Of a DNA stretch of 57,451 bases, positions 36,760-46,718 are shown piece by piece. The notes under the pieces are model-generated. The model had not been told where the DNA came from and searched no databases. It saw only the letters and a list, made by a program, of their open reading frames with translations. Source of the stretch: Azospirillum isscasi (GTDB lineage: Bacteria; Pseudomonadota; Alphaproteobacteria; Azospirillales; Azospirillaceae); the NCBI RefSeq assembly GCF_030849505.1, contig NZ_JAUJFI010000014.1, forward strand, positions 1 through 57,451. The letters run 5' to 3'. Position 1 is the first letter of the stretch. Every line of letters starts with the position of its first letter. Position numbers and translations under genes: made by a program.

Positions 36760-38997
36760 ATGCAGAGCAAGACCGCCGCCGATTCACAACAAGCTTCCTC
36801 GGAGGCTACGCGAACCACCAGCCTCCATGCGCTCGCCGTCGTGGCTCTGCATCATGGGCTGCATTTGTCCGTCGAGAAGATGCGGCGCGATTACGGCATC
36901 GAGGCAGGGGAGCCATCCTCGGCGACCCTGTTGAAGATCGCCGAGGACAATGGGTTGACCGTCCGTTCGGCCAAGCTCGGCTGGAAGCATTTGTCCCGCC
37001 TGGGCAAGGCGTTGCCGCTCCTGCTCCGGCTGCGCGACGGCAGCACCATGGTGATGGTCGCCTTCCGCAAGGACGGCGGCGCGCCGGCGGCGATGCTGCA
37101 GGACCCCCTCAGCCATGACCAGGCCTGCGTCGCCGTGGACGAGTTGCGGCTGGAGTCGGTCTGGGACGGCGAGGCGATCTTCGTCAAGCGCCGCTACCGG
37201 ATGAGCGACGAGGAGCGGCCGTTCGGCTTCGCCTGGCTGATGGGCCAGATTCTGCGCGAAAAGAAGATTTTCCGCGACGTCGGCATTTCGGCCCTCATCC
37301 TCAGTCTGTTCGCCCTGATTCCGCCTCTGGTCTTCATGGTCATCCTGGACCGCGTGCTGGTCCACCAACGGCTGTCGACGCTGTATGTGCTGCTGACGGG
37401 CATCGCCTTCCTGCTGCTGTTCGACACCCTCTTCGGCTATCTGCGGCGCTATCTGGTGGCGATCGGCACAGCCAGGGTGGACGCCCGCATCAGCACCTAC
37501 ATCTTCGATCGGATGATCAATCTGCCGATCGATTTCTTCGAACGGACCCCGACCGGCGTCATCAGCTACAAGCTCAACGAGATCTGGCGCGTCCGCAACT
37601 TCCTGACCGGGCAGTTGTTCGGGACGCTTCTGGACTCCATGACGCTGGTCGTGCTGATCCCGGCGATGTTCGTCCTCAGCGCGCCCCTGGCCTTCTACGT
37701 TCTGGCCATCGCCTTCATCATGGGCCTGGTGGTCGTCGTCTACATCGGCCCACTGGCCCATGCATACGGCAAGGTCGTCGTGGCGGAGCAGCGCAAGGGC
37801 TCCTTCATGATCGAGGTGCTGCACGGCATGCGCACGGTCAAGTCGCTCGCCCTGGAAGGGCGCAAGCGGCTCGACTGGGACGTGCGGGTGGCCGAGGCCG
37901 TGCGTGCCAACACGAACATGCAGCTTCTCTCCAACCAGCCGCAGACCATCCTGCAGCCGCTGGAGAAAATGATCTACGCCGGTTCGCTGGGTCTCGGCGC
38001 CTATCTCGCGATCGGCGAGGGCGCCGTCGTCTACGGCGGTTCGCTGGTTGCCTTCAGCATGATCGCCAGCCGCGCCACCCAGCCCTTCGTGCAGATCGCC
38101 AGCCTGATGCAGCAGTTCCAGGAGGTGCGCGGCGGCATCGCCCAGGTCGCGTCGGTGGTCAACCAGGAGCCCGAGCAGGTGGCGGGCCGCCAGGGCGTGC
38201 GTCCGGAGATCAAGGGCGACATCACCTTCTCCGAGGTCCGCTTCCGCTACCCCGGCGCACAGAACCCGGCGCTCGACAGCGTCGGCTTCTCCATCAAGGC
38301 CGGCCAGGTCATCGGCGTCATGGGGCGCTCCGGCTCCGGCAAGACGACGGTGACGCGCCTGCTCCAGGGCCTGCACCAGAATTACGAGGGCCTGATCAAG
38401 ATCGACGGCGTGGACCTGCGCGAGATCGACCTCAGCCATCTGCGCTCCAACCTGGGCGTGGTGTTGCAGGACAATTTCCTGTTCAACGGCACGATCCGCG
38501 AGAACATCATGGCCGCCAACCGCAGCGCCAGCCTGGAAGAGGTGATGCGGGCCGCCCGGCTCGCCGGCGCGGAGGAGTTCATCGAGCGCCTGCCGCGCGG
38601 CTATGAGACGATGATCGAGGAAGGCTCGGCCAACCTGTCGGGCGGGCAGCGTCAGCGCATCGCCATCGCCCGTGCGCTTCTCGTCGACCCGAGCGTCCTC
38701 ATCATGGACGAGGCGACCAGCGCGCTCGACCCCGACAGCGAGGCGATCATCAACAACAACCTGACGCGCATCGCCCAGGGCCGGACGATGATCGTCATCT
38801 CCCACCGCCTCGCCTCTCTGGTCAACTGCGACCAGATCATGGTGCTGGAGCGCGGCAAGCTCTATGACATGGGCAAGCACGACGAACTGCTCCAGCGCTG
38901 CGACGTTTACCGGCACCTCTGGTTCCAGCAGAACCGCCACCTTTCTCCGGGAAGCACTCATGACCGCGCTCCTCTTACGCCGGCCGCAACTGCCTGA
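36760..38997 (+). CDS. Type I secretion ABC transporter with inactive C39-like domain (HlyB type)
   Basis: 745 residues. Residues about 18-150 are a peptidase C39-like domain: TTSLHALAVVALHHGLHLS aligns with the start of HlyB and has no catalytic cysteine, so it should bind rather than cleave the substrate. Residues about 180-440 hold the membrane domain (PLVFMVILDRVLVHQRLSTL and PIDFFERTPTGVISYKLNEI are type I exporter motifs). Residues about 490-735 are the ATPase: GRSGSGKTT (about 523-531), LSGGQRQRIAIARAL (about 626-640), VLIMDEATSALD (about 647-658) and the H-loop VISHRLA. The ATG has AGGGG just upstream. The gene overlaps the next by 38 bases. HlyB-type exporters move RTX proteins directly to the outside. 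Confidence 0.93.
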   Translation: MQSKTAADSQQASSEATRTTSLHALAVVALHHGLHLSVEKMRRDYGIEAGEPSSATLLKIAEDNGLTVRSAKLGWKHLSRLGKALPLLLRLRDGSTMVMVAFRKDGGAPAAMLQDPLSHDQACVAVDELRLESVWDGEAIFVKRRYRMSDEERPFGFAWLMGQILREKKIFRDVGISALILSLFALIPPLVFMVILDRVLVHQRLSTLYVLLTGIAFLLLFDTLFGYLRRYLVAIGTARVDARISTYIFDRMINLPIDFFERTPTGVISYKLNEIWRVRNFLTGQLFGTLLDSMTLVVLIPAMFVLSAPLAFYVLAIAFIMGLVVVVYIGPLAHAYGKVVVAEQRKGSFMIEVLHGMRTVKSLALEGRKRLDWDVRVAEAVRANTNMQLLSNQPQTILQPLEKMIYAGSLGLGAYLAIGEGAVVYGGSLVAFSMIASRATQPFVQIASLMQQFQEVRGGIAQVASVVNQEPEQVAGRQGVRPEIKGDITFSEVRFRYPGAQNPALDSVGFSIKAGQVIGVMGRSGSGKTTVTRLLQGLHQNYEGLIKIDGVDLREIDLSHLRSNLGVVLQDNFLFNGTIRENIMAANRSASLEEVMRAARLAGAEEFIERLPRGYETMIEEGSANLSGGQRQRIAIARALLVDPSVLIMDEATSALDPDSEAIINNNLTRIAQGRTMIVISHRLASLVNCDQIMVLERGKLYDMGKHDELLQRCDVYRHLWFQQNRHLSPGSTHDRAPLTPAATA

Positions 38998-40318
38998 TCT
39001 GGCCGCCGAGCAGGCCATCAACGATTTCCAGGGGGAAACCGCGGAAATCACCGGCGCTCCGGAGCCGTTCAAGGCCCGGCTCGCCGTGTGGGCGCTTGCC
39101 GCCATGGTGGTTCTGTTCATCGTGCTGGCGTCGGTCATGAAGCTCGACCGCGTCGTCAGCGCGACGGGGCGCGTGGTCTCCCAGTCGCCGACCATCGTCG
39201 TGCAGCCGCTGGAGATCTCGATCATCCGCAGCCTGAACGTCCGTGCGGGCCAGACCGTGCGGCGCGGCGACGTGCTGGCCACGCTCGATCCGACCTTCTC
39301 GGCCGCCGACGTCGCCCAACTGGAACGGCAGGCGTCCAAGTTCGCGGCGGAGATCGCCCGCCTCGGCGCCGAAGCCGAGGGCGTGCCCTTCAAGGTCGCC
39401 AGCAAGGATCAGGACATGATCCTTCAGGAGTCGATCTGGCAGTACCGTCAGGCCGAATACGCGGCCAAGCTCGCCAATTTCGACCAGCGCATGGCGACCC
39501 TGCAGTCCACGATCAAGAGCAGCCGGGCCGATGCCGACCATTACCGCTCCCGCCTGAAGATCGTCGGGGAGATCGAGGAGATGCGCCGGACGCTGGAAAA
39601 GAACCAGACCGGCAGCCGCCTCAACTCGCTGGTCGCCAGCGACACCCGCGTGGAGACGGAGCGGAACCTCGGCCTCAGCGAGAACGCCATCCGCACCTCC
39701 ACGCATGACCTGGAGGCCCTGCGCGCCGAGCGGGAGGTCTATATCCAGCAGTGGCGCAGCACGGTGCTGACCGACCTGTCCGCCCGTCAGGTCGATCTGG
39801 AGCGCGTCCGCGAGGAGCTGTCCAAGGCCCAGAAGCGGCGCGACCTGGTCGAATTGCGCGCGGTGGAGGACGCCGTGGTGCTGGAGGTCGGGAAGTACTC
39901 CGTCGGGTCCGTGGTGGAATCGGCTCAGCCGATCTACACTCTGATGCCACTGAACGCGAAGCTTGAAGTGGAGGCGGAAATCGCCGGCATCGACCAGGGC
40001 TTCGTCAAGCCGGGCGATTCGGTGCAGGTCAAGCTGGACGCCTACCGCTTTATCGAGCACGGGATGGCGAAGGGCGTGGTCCGGACGATCAGCGAGGACT
40101 CCTTCACCCGCCGCGAGGATCAGAGCCAGGCCCCGCGCCCGTTCTTCCGCGCGAAGATCGAGCTGATCGAGGTGAACCTGCGCGACGTGCCCTCCGATTT
40201 CCGGCTGGTGCCCGGCATGCCCCTGATGGCGGACATCGTGGTCGGCAACCGGACCATCATCGCCTATCTCGTCGAGGGGGCACTGAAGAGCCGGGCGGAA
40301 GGCATGCGCGAGCCGTAA
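38960..40318 (+). CDS. Type I secretion membrane-fusion protein (HlyD/PrtE family)
   Basis: 452 residues. A single membrane segment (AVWALAAMVVLFIVLASVM, about residues 42-60) follows a short cytoplasmic N terminus. VVSATGRVVSQSPTIVVQPL and IIRSLNVRAGQTVRRGDVLA form the first half of the lipoyl (barrel-sandwich) domain, followed by a long alpha-helical hairpin (about 125-310) and the second lipoyl half VELRAVEDAVVLEVGKYSVG. The C-terminal DVPSDFRLVPGMPLMADIVV is the family's signature. It bridges the inner-membrane transporter to a TolC-like channel, which is not in the window. The ATG at 38960 lies inside the 3' end of the transporter gene, so translation is probably coupled. Confidence 0.93.
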   Translation: MTALLLRRPQLPDLAAEQAINDFQGETAEITGAPEPFKARLAVWALAAMVVLFIVLASVMKLDRVVSATGRVVSQSPTIVVQPLEISIIRSLNVRAGQTVRRGDVLATLDPTFSAADVAQLERQASKFAAEIARLGAEAEGVPFKVASKDQDMILQESIWQYRQAEYAAKLANFDQRMATLQSTIKSSRADADHYRSRLKIVGEIEEMRRTLEKNQTGSRLNSLVASDTRVETERNLGLSENAIRTSTHDLEALRAEREVYIQQWRSTVLTDLSARQVDLERVREELSKAQKRRDLVELRAVEDAVVLEVGKYSVGSVVESAQPIYTLMPLNAKLEVEAEIAGIDQGFVKPGDSVQVKLDAYRFIEHGMAKGVVRTISEDSFTRREDQSQAPRPFFRAKIELIEVNLRDVPSDFRLVPGMPLMADIVVGNRTIIAYLVEGALKSRAEGMREP

Positions 40319-40380
40319 CGGAGACGGCGCTCCCCGCGGGATCAGGGAAAGCCGGGATCGAGGGAAAGGGTGTGAGGCCG

Positions 40381-42090
40381 ATGCGCAACCTCATCAAAGC
40401 CGCGGGGCGGCTGTTCGGCTCCACGTCGCCGGACGACGATTACGAGCGCGGGGTCAAGGCGCACGATCGGGAGGACTACAAGGCGGCGCTCGAAGCGTGG
40501 CTGCCGGCGGCGAAGGCCGACCACGCCGCCGCGCAGTACCGCCTTGGCCGCCTGTACGATCTGGGGAAAGGCGTGGTGCGCAACGCCGTGGACGCGGTCG
40601 GCTGGTACCGGCGTGCGGCCGACCAGGGGCATGGGGAGGCCCAGGCCCGGCTGGCCGAGATCTATTATTACGGATGCGGTCAACCCAAGGGGATCGTGCC
40701 GACCGACGAGGCGCTGTCCGTTCTCTTCCCCAACGGCTTGACGATCGAGCAGGACTACAAGGAAGCGCTGCGCTGGGCGCGGGCCGCCGCCGAGGGCGGC
40801 GTCGTCGGCGCCCAAGCCATGCTCGGCTACATGTACGCTTCCGGTTTCGGCATCGCCCCCGATTATGCGGAGGCGGAGCGCTGGTACCGTACCGCTGCCG
40901 AACAGGGGAATGCGGCGGCCCAGCTCGGGCTGGGAACCCTGCTGGGTGGCGGCTACAGTGGCCCCCCCGATCCCGTCGAGGCGCACAAGTGGTTCCGCAA
41001 GGCGGCGGAGCAGAAGAACGTCATGGCCTGGTACTACATCGGCACCCAGTACGCTGCGGGGCTGGGCGTCGAACAGGATCATGCCGAGGCGGCCAACTGG
41101 TTCCGCAAGGCGGCGGAGGCCGGTGCCGCGGCCGCGCAAAGGGCGATCGGCCTGCTCTACGCGCGCGGGCTGGGCGTGCCCGCCGATCCACACCTCGCGG
41201 AGACCTGGCTGCGCAAGGCCGCCGTGCAGGGCGACGCGGAAGCGATGCTGCAGCTTGGCCACCTGAACAGCCGGGGCGGCGGTATGCAGCCCAATCTGTT
41301 CGACGCCGCGACCTGGTACCGCGCGGCGGGAGAGCTTGGCCACCGCGAGGCCCAGAAGATCATCTCCCAAATGTATTTCACCGGATCGGGCGTGCCGCGC
41401 GACGAGATGGAAGCCGCCCGCTGGCTGGAGCGGGCGGCCGGGCAGGGCGACCCTCAGGCGCAGTTGCGTATCGGCACCTTCTACGCCGAAGGGCGCGGCG
41501 TGACCCGTGATTACGACCGGGCGCTCGACTGGTTCCGCCGGGCCGCCGACCAGGGCAACACCGATGCGGTTTACAACATCGGCATGTTGCACAGCCTGGG
41601 TCTGGGCGTTCCGCGCGACCCGGTGGGCGCGATCCAGTGGCTGGAGCGCGCGGCGGGTCAGGGCAGTGTGCTGGCCCAGTTCCGCCTGGGGGCGGCGCTC
41701 GCGGCCGGCGACGGCGTGCCGCAGGATTATGCCGCTGCCGCCCTGTGGTCGCTGAAGGCTGCCGAACAGGGCCATACCGGCGCCATGGTCAATCTGGGCC
41801 GTTTCCGCATGCAGGGTCTCGGCGGGGAGCGCGACATCGTGGAAGCGATCCGCTGGCTGACCGCCGCCGCCGATCAGAAGGAGCCGGCGGCGATGACGGC
41901 GCTTGGCGAATTGTACGGCCATTGGAGCGATCGCAAGGACTTCATGCAGGCCCGCGCCTGGCTGGAGCGGGGGGCGGCGCTCGGCGATGAGCGCGCCAAG
42001 GCGCTGATGGAACGGTTGCCGGTTCCCTCGCCGTCCAATGCATCCGAACCCAACACCGGGGACCGGCCGCGCGCCGCCGGCGAAGCCTGA
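40381..42090 (+). CDS. Sel1-like repeat protein
   Basis: 569 residues made almost entirely of Sel1-like (TPR-related) repeats of about 36 residues, roughly 13 copies from about residue 20 to 560; typical units read AQYRLGRLYDLGKGV, AAEGGVVGAQAMLGYMYASG and AVYNIGMLHSLGLGVPRD. No signal peptide is evident, so the protein is probably cytosolic. Sel1 proteins act as scaffolds, and ExoR-like members regulate exopolysaccharide synthesis in rhizobia, but those carry a signal peptide and this one does not show one. The ATG at 40381 was preferred; a GTG at 40372 is possible. It follows the membrane-fusion gene after 62 bases and may be in the same operon. Confidence 0.87.
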   Translation: MRNLIKAAGRLFGSTSPDDDYERGVKAHDREDYKAALEAWLPAAKADHAAAQYRLGRLYDLGKGVVRNAVDAVGWYRRAADQGHGEAQARLAEIYYYGCGQPKGIVPTDEALSVLFPNGLTIEQDYKEALRWARAAAEGGVVGAQAMLGYMYASGFGIAPDYAEAERWYRTAAEQGNAAAQLGLGTLLGGGYSGPPDPVEAHKWFRKAAEQKNVMAWYYIGTQYAAGLGVEQDHAEAANWFRKAAEAGAAAAQRAIGLLYARGLGVPADPHLAETWLRKAAVQGDAEAMLQLGHLNSRGGGMQPNLFDAATWYRAAGELGHREAQKIISQMYFTGSGVPRDEMEAARWLERAAGQGDPQAQLRIGTFYAEGRGVTRDYDRALDWFRRAADQGNTDAVYNIGMLHSLGLGVPRDPVGAIQWLERAAGQGSVLAQFRLGAALAAGDGVPQDYAAAALWSLKAAEQGHTGAMVNLGRFRMQGLGGERDIVEAIRWLTAAADQKEPAAMTALGELYGHWSDRKDFMQARAWLERGAALGDERAKALMERLPVPSPSNASEPNTGDRPRAAGEA

Positions 42091-42103
42091 CCGTTCCGCG
42101 CGC

Positions 42104-42955
42104 TTACAGGACGAGGATGACGCCGCCCCGCGGAGCGCCGCGCGGCGGCAGGGGCAGCGCCATGTGGCGGTGGATCTCGCCCGTGGCCGGATGCACAACG
42201 GCCCCGAGGTCGGCGTAGCCCAGTTTGCGGTACAGGGCCAAGGCACGGGCGTTGTGCGGCAGGACCGCCAGATCCAGCCGGACGCCGCGCCCGGTCGCCC
42301 AGCCTTCCGCCGCCCGCATCAAGGCATGGCCCAGGCCGTGGCCGTGGACATCCGGGTGAAGCTCGATGCCCAGGGCGAGCCCGCCCGACCCCGGTGCTGC
42401 CGGCCAGTCCGGCCCGATCCGGCAATGCCCGACAAGACGCCCGTTCCGTTCCGCCACCAGCCAGCCGCGCTCCGCTCCGTCCCGTCCGGGCGTGGCGAGC
42501 CAGGAGCGGATGGTCTCGGCGTCCGGCACGGCGGAGACGCAACCGCCTTGCAGACGGACCATGCCGGCCAGCAAATCGTGCAGCCGTTCCACATCGCCGC
42601 TTTCCGGGTGCACGGCGCGAAGCGTGACGGGGCCGAGCGCGGGGATGGCGCGGCGCGGGGCGCCGCTCAGGCGAAGGTCGGGGAAACCGTGCAGCCGCAC
42701 GTCCACATCATGCTCGCGCGCCGCGAGCGCGTCGGGAACCGCCAGGGCGAAACCGTAGCGCCCGTCCCCCTTGCCGGCGGCTTGCAGGTCGCCGCGGTCT
42801 CGGTCGGCCAGCGTGTCCAGCCGCAGGACGTTCCCGGAGCCGGCGTCCAGCAGGAGTGACAGGCGCAGCCGCCGGGCGGGATCGGCTGGCAGCCACGCCC
42901 ATCCCGTCACCCACGGGCCGACGCTTTCGAGGAAGCCTTCGACGCACACCGTCAT
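42104..42955 (-). CDS. GNAT acetyltransferase with N-terminal GWA module
   Basis: 283 residues. Residues 5-80 are a GWA module in its clearest form: VTGWAWLPADP (GWA 18-20), RGDL 54-57, GDGRYGFALAVP 63-74. Residues about 110-270 are a GNAT domain: LVGHCRIGPDW on the central strand, then ELHPDVHGHGLGHALM as the acetyl-CoA pyrophosphate loop (R/Q-x-x-G-x-G shape) and LPHNARALALYRKLGYAD at the end. GNATs transfer an acetyl group to an amine, and those in O-antigen loci N-acetylate amino sugars, but no amino-sugar aminotransferase is seen here. It starts 28 bases after rmlA on the same strand, so is probably the last gene of the rml operon. Confidence 0.83.
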   Translation of the reverse strand: MTVCVEGFLESVGPWVTGWAWLPADPARRLRLSLLLDAGSGNVLRLDTLADRDRGDLQAAGKGDGRYGFALAVPDALAAREHDVDVRLHGFPDLRLSGAPRRAIPALGPVTLRAVHPESGDVERLHDLLAGMVRLQGGCVSAVPDAETIRSWLATPGRDGAERGWLVAERNGRLVGHCRIGPDWPAAPGSGGLALGIELHPDVHGHGLGHALMRAAEGWATGRGVRLDLAVLPHNARALALYRKLGYADLGAVVHPATGEIHRHMALPLPPRGAPRGGVILVL

Positions 42956-42983
42956 GGTGTGTGCTCCGGCGCCCGGACAGCGG

Positions 42984-43846
<863 letters not shown>

Positions 43847-43850
<4 letters not shown>

Positions 43851-44776
43851 GCCTTCGTTCCCACGCCCTGGGTTTCGTCGAGAATGTCGTCCAGCACCCG
43901 GTCGAGGCCGGTCATCCAGTCCGCCGGCGGAATGCCGTAGGCCTGGCCGAGACGCGCGGTGTCGAGGACGGAATTGGCGGGCCGCCGGGCCGGTGTCGGG
44001 AAATCGGCGGTCGTGATGGCGGTCACGGTCGGACGGCGCCCGATGCGGTCGGCGGCGCGTTCGACGATGCGGTTGGCGAAGCCGTGCCAGGTGGTGGCCG
44101 GCGCTCCGCCGTAATGGAAGGTGCCGGGCGTCCAGCCCCCGCCGCCCAGCCGCGCCTGCGCGATGGCGGCGATGGCCGCGGCGATGGCCGCCGCCGGGGT
44201 GGGGCAGCCGTGCTGGTCGGCGACGACCCGCAGCTCGTCCCGCTCACGGGCCAGCCGCAGCATGGTCTTGACGAAATTGTGCCCGTGCGCCCCGAACACC
44301 CAGGCGGTGCGCAGAATCACATGGTCGGGCTGGGCGTTCCGCACGGCCTCCTCGCCGGCCAGCTTGCTGGCGGCGTAGACACCCTGCGGGGCGACCGGAT
44401 CGTCCTCGCTCCAGGGGGTGGTCTTGCTGGTCCCGTCGAAGACATAGTCGGTGGAGATGTGGATCAGCGGCACCCCGGCGGCGGCGCAGGCGCGGGCCAG
44501 ATTGGCCGGGCCGTCGCGGTTGACCGCGAAGGCCGCGTCCCGTTCGCTCTCCGCCTTGTCCACCGCGGTGTAGGCCGAGGCGTTGACGACCAGTGCCGGG
44601 CCGTGGGCGGCGATGGCCGCGGCCACCGCCTGCGCGTCGGTGACGTCGCCGGACGCACGGTCCAGCCCCACGGCGCTCAGACCCGGAGCCCAGGCGGCGC
44701 GCAGCAGCTCGAAGCCGACCTGGCCGTTGGCACCGAAAACGAGAACGGTCCGGGTGTGGGATGCGGACTCAGCCAT
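43847..44776 (-). CDS. rmlD: dTDP-4-dehydrorhamnose reductase
   Basis: 309 residues. [19 protein letters not shown] is the NADPH-binding loop, [16 protein letters not shown] the RmlD signature, and [20 protein letters not shown] with [10 protein letters not shown] supplies the Thr-Tyr-Lys catalytic set. The enzyme reduces the 4-keto group in the last step to dTDP-L-rhamnose. It overlaps rmlB by eight bases at its 5' end and rmlA by four at its 3' end. Confidence 0.96.
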
Positions 44777-45842
44777 GGGTGCCTTCGGCGGCGGGGGCCA
44801 CGCCGAGACGCTGGCCGGCGTAGCCGGCGGACAGACGCTCCCACCAGGCGCGGTTGTCCAGATACCAGGCGACCGTGCGACGGATGCCGGTCTCGAAGGT
44901 CTCGGCGGGCGTCCAGCCCAGCTCGGTCTTCAGCTTGGTGGCGTCGATGGCGTAGCGGTGGTCGTGGCCGGGCCGGTCGGTGACGTGGGTGATGAGCCCC
45001 CGCCGCGGGCCGCCGGGCAGCGGGCCGGCCAGTTCGTCCACCAGATCACAGATGGCGTGCACCACGTCGATGTTGCGGCGCTCGCTGTCGCCGCCGACGT
45101 TGTAGCTCTCGCCCAGCCGCCCGGTGGTCAGGATGGTCCACAGCGCCGAAGCGTGGTCGTCCACATACAGCCAGTCGCGCACGTTCAGGCCGCTGCCGTA
45201 GACCGGCAGGGGCTGGCCCTGCAACGCCTTCAGCGTCATCAGCGGGATCAGCTTTTCCGGAAACTGCCAGGTGCCGTAGTTGTTCGAGCAGTTGCTGGCC
45301 ACCGTCGGCAACCCGTAGGTCTCGTGCCAGGCGCGCACGAAATGGTCGGACGCCGCCTTGCTGGCCGAATAGGGGGAATTGGGCGCGTAGGGCGTGGTCT
45401 CCGAGAAGCGCCCGTCGTCGCCCAGCGTGCCGAACACCTCGTCGGTGGAGACGTGGTGGAAGCGGAAGGCGGTCTTCGCCTCGCCCTCCAGCCCGCGCCA
45501 ATAGTCGAGCGAGACGCGCAGCAGGGTGACGGTGCCGACGACGTTGGTCTGCACGAAGGCCATCGGGCCGTCGATGGAACGGTCCACATGGGTTTCCGCC
45601 GCCAGATGGATGACCGCCGTGGGGCGATGATCGGCGAAGACGCGGCGCAGTTCCGCCTCGTCGCAGATGTCCACCTGTTCGAAGGCGTAGCGCGGGTTCC
45701 CCGCGAAGGGAGCCAGGCTTTCCAGATCCGCGGCGTAGGTGAGTTTGTCTACGTTGACGACCGAGGCCGTCGTGTTCGCCAGGACCCAGCGGATGAAGGC
45801 CGAGCCGATGAAGCCCGCACCGCCCGTCACCAATATGCGCAT
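44769..45842 (-). CDS. rmlB: dTDP-glucose 4,6-dehydratase
   Basis: 357 residues. [20 protein letters not shown] is the NAD-binding loop, [15 protein letters not shown] the substrate loop, [13 protein letters not shown] provides the TDE triad used for water elimination, and [15 protein letters not shown] the YxxxK pair. [17 protein letters not shown] is diagnostic for this enzyme. It converts dTDP-glucose to dTDP-4-keto-6-deoxyglucose. It is the second gene of the rmlC-B-D-A unit, 87 bases after rmlC. Confidence 0.97.
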   Translation of the reverse strand: MRILVTGGAGFIGSAFIRWVLANTTASVVNVDKLTYAADLESLAPFAGNPRYAFEQVDICDEAELRRVFADHRPTAVIHLAAETHVDRSIDGPMAFVQTNVVGTVTLLRVSLDYWRGLEGEAKTAFRFHHVSTDEVFGTLGDDGRFSETTPYAPNSPYSASKAASDHFVRAWHETYGLPTVASNCSNNYGTWQFPEKLIPLMTLKALQGQPLPVYGSGLNVRDWLYVDDHASALWTILTTGRLGESYNVGGDSERRNIDVVHAICDLVDELAGPLPGGPRRGLITHVTDRPGHDHRYAIDATKLKTELGWTPAETFETGIRRTVAWYLDNRAWWERLSAGYAGQRLGVAPAAEGTHG

Positions 45843-45929
45843 ACCATTCCCCCTGCTGCGCTTTCAAAAGCGCCATCGAACCGTCAGAAAAGAACCGTCA
45901 AGAACTTCGGCACCGGACGAACGCCGGTG

Positions 45930-46508
45930 TCATGCAGGCCGCATGTCGAACAGATCCGTCGCGTCCGCCAGCCGCGGCGCCACCGCGTCCTTGTCCGAAA
46001 CCGACGCGCCGGCCAGGGCCGGCCAGTCGATCCCGAGCGCCGGATCGTTCCAGAGAATCGCCCGCTCGCACTCCTTCGAATAGGGAGCGTCGACCTTGTA
46101 GGCGACCGTGGTGTCCGGCTCCAGCGTGCAGAAGCCGTGCGCGAAGCCGGCCGGAATGAAGAGCTGTTCCAGCCCGCCGGCGGTCAGTTCCACCGCAATG
46201 TGCTGCCCGAAGGTCGGCGACCCGCGGCGGACGTCCACCGCCACGTCCAGGATGCGTCCGGTCAGCACCCGGATCAGCTTGGTCTGCGCAAAGGGATCGA
46301 GCTGGTAATGCAGGCCGCGCACCGTGCCCGGCGTGGCGGACAGGGATTGGTTGTCCTGGACCCAGCGCCGTTCCAGGCCGTTCAGGGCGAAAGCCTGCTC
46401 GTTCCAGGTTTCGACGAAATATCCCCGCGCATCGCCGAACCGCTTCGGCACAACCAGTCGGACATCGGATAGCGGGGTTGACGTTACCTGCATAGGGAAG
46501 GATTCCAT
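45930..46508 (-). CDS. rmlC: dTDP-4-dehydrorhamnose 3,5-epimerase
   Basis: 192 residues, cupin fold. FGDARGYFVETWNEQAF, TVRGLHYQLDP (catalytic histidine), IRVLTGRILDVAVDVRRGSP and LFIPAGFAHGFCTLEPDTTV are the standard RmlC blocks; YSKECERAILWNDPALGIDW ends the active site. It epimerises C3 and C5 of the 4-keto sugar to the L-configuration. I give the outer ATG at 46508; the ATG at 46493 (starting MQVTST) is as likely, and neither has a strong ribosome site. It opens the rmlCBDA unit. Confidence 0.96.
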   Translation of the reverse strand: MESFPMQVTSTPLSDVRLVVPKRFGDARGYFVETWNEQAFALNGLERRWVQDNQSLSATPGTVRGLHYQLDPFAQTKLIRVLTGRILDVAVDVRRGSPTFGQHIAVELTAGGLEQLFIPAGFAHGFCTLEPDTTVAYKVDAPYSKECERAILWNDPALGIDWPALAGASVSDKDAVAPRLADATDLFDMRPA

Positions 46509-46635
46509 CGATCAGAAAGCCCCGCGCAGCGAGGCTGAGGGGGTTCCAAGCGCTTCGCCGCGGTTGGTGAAGCGACGTGCCAGCATGGGCGGACCATCGG
46601 TTGCATCGATTGTTTCGTCAGGATGCCCGCCGTCG

Positions 46636-46660
46636 ACAAAAACAAGTGGAATAGTCCACT
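46636..46660 (-). terminator. Likely intrinsic terminator after the GT4 gene, before rmlC
   Basis: Read on the minus strand, AGTGGA-CTAT-TCCACT (complement of 46645-46660) is followed directly by TGTTTTTGT. The stem is only six bases (a possible seventh G-T pair), but the T-rich tail and the position about 60 bases after the GT4 stop fit a terminator. It would make the rmlC operon depend on its own promoter within 46509-46640. The same palindrome could instead be an operator. Confidence 0.5.
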
Positions 46661-46718
46661 CTTTAGCGCAAACCCCTGTTGCGTCGCAAGGGAAAGCGGG
46701 CTGAATCCCGTGCATAAC

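Noticed and set aside
36760..37200. Bacteriocin-processing peptidase domain (C39) in the exporter
   Set aside because: The position of the catalytic cysteine is not a cysteine and there is no other cysteine near; the domain is the inactive, HlyB-like form.
36784..39405. Long open frame on the minus strand over the type I exporter
   Set aside because: The exporter on the plus strand has all Walker and signature motifs; the opposite frame has none.
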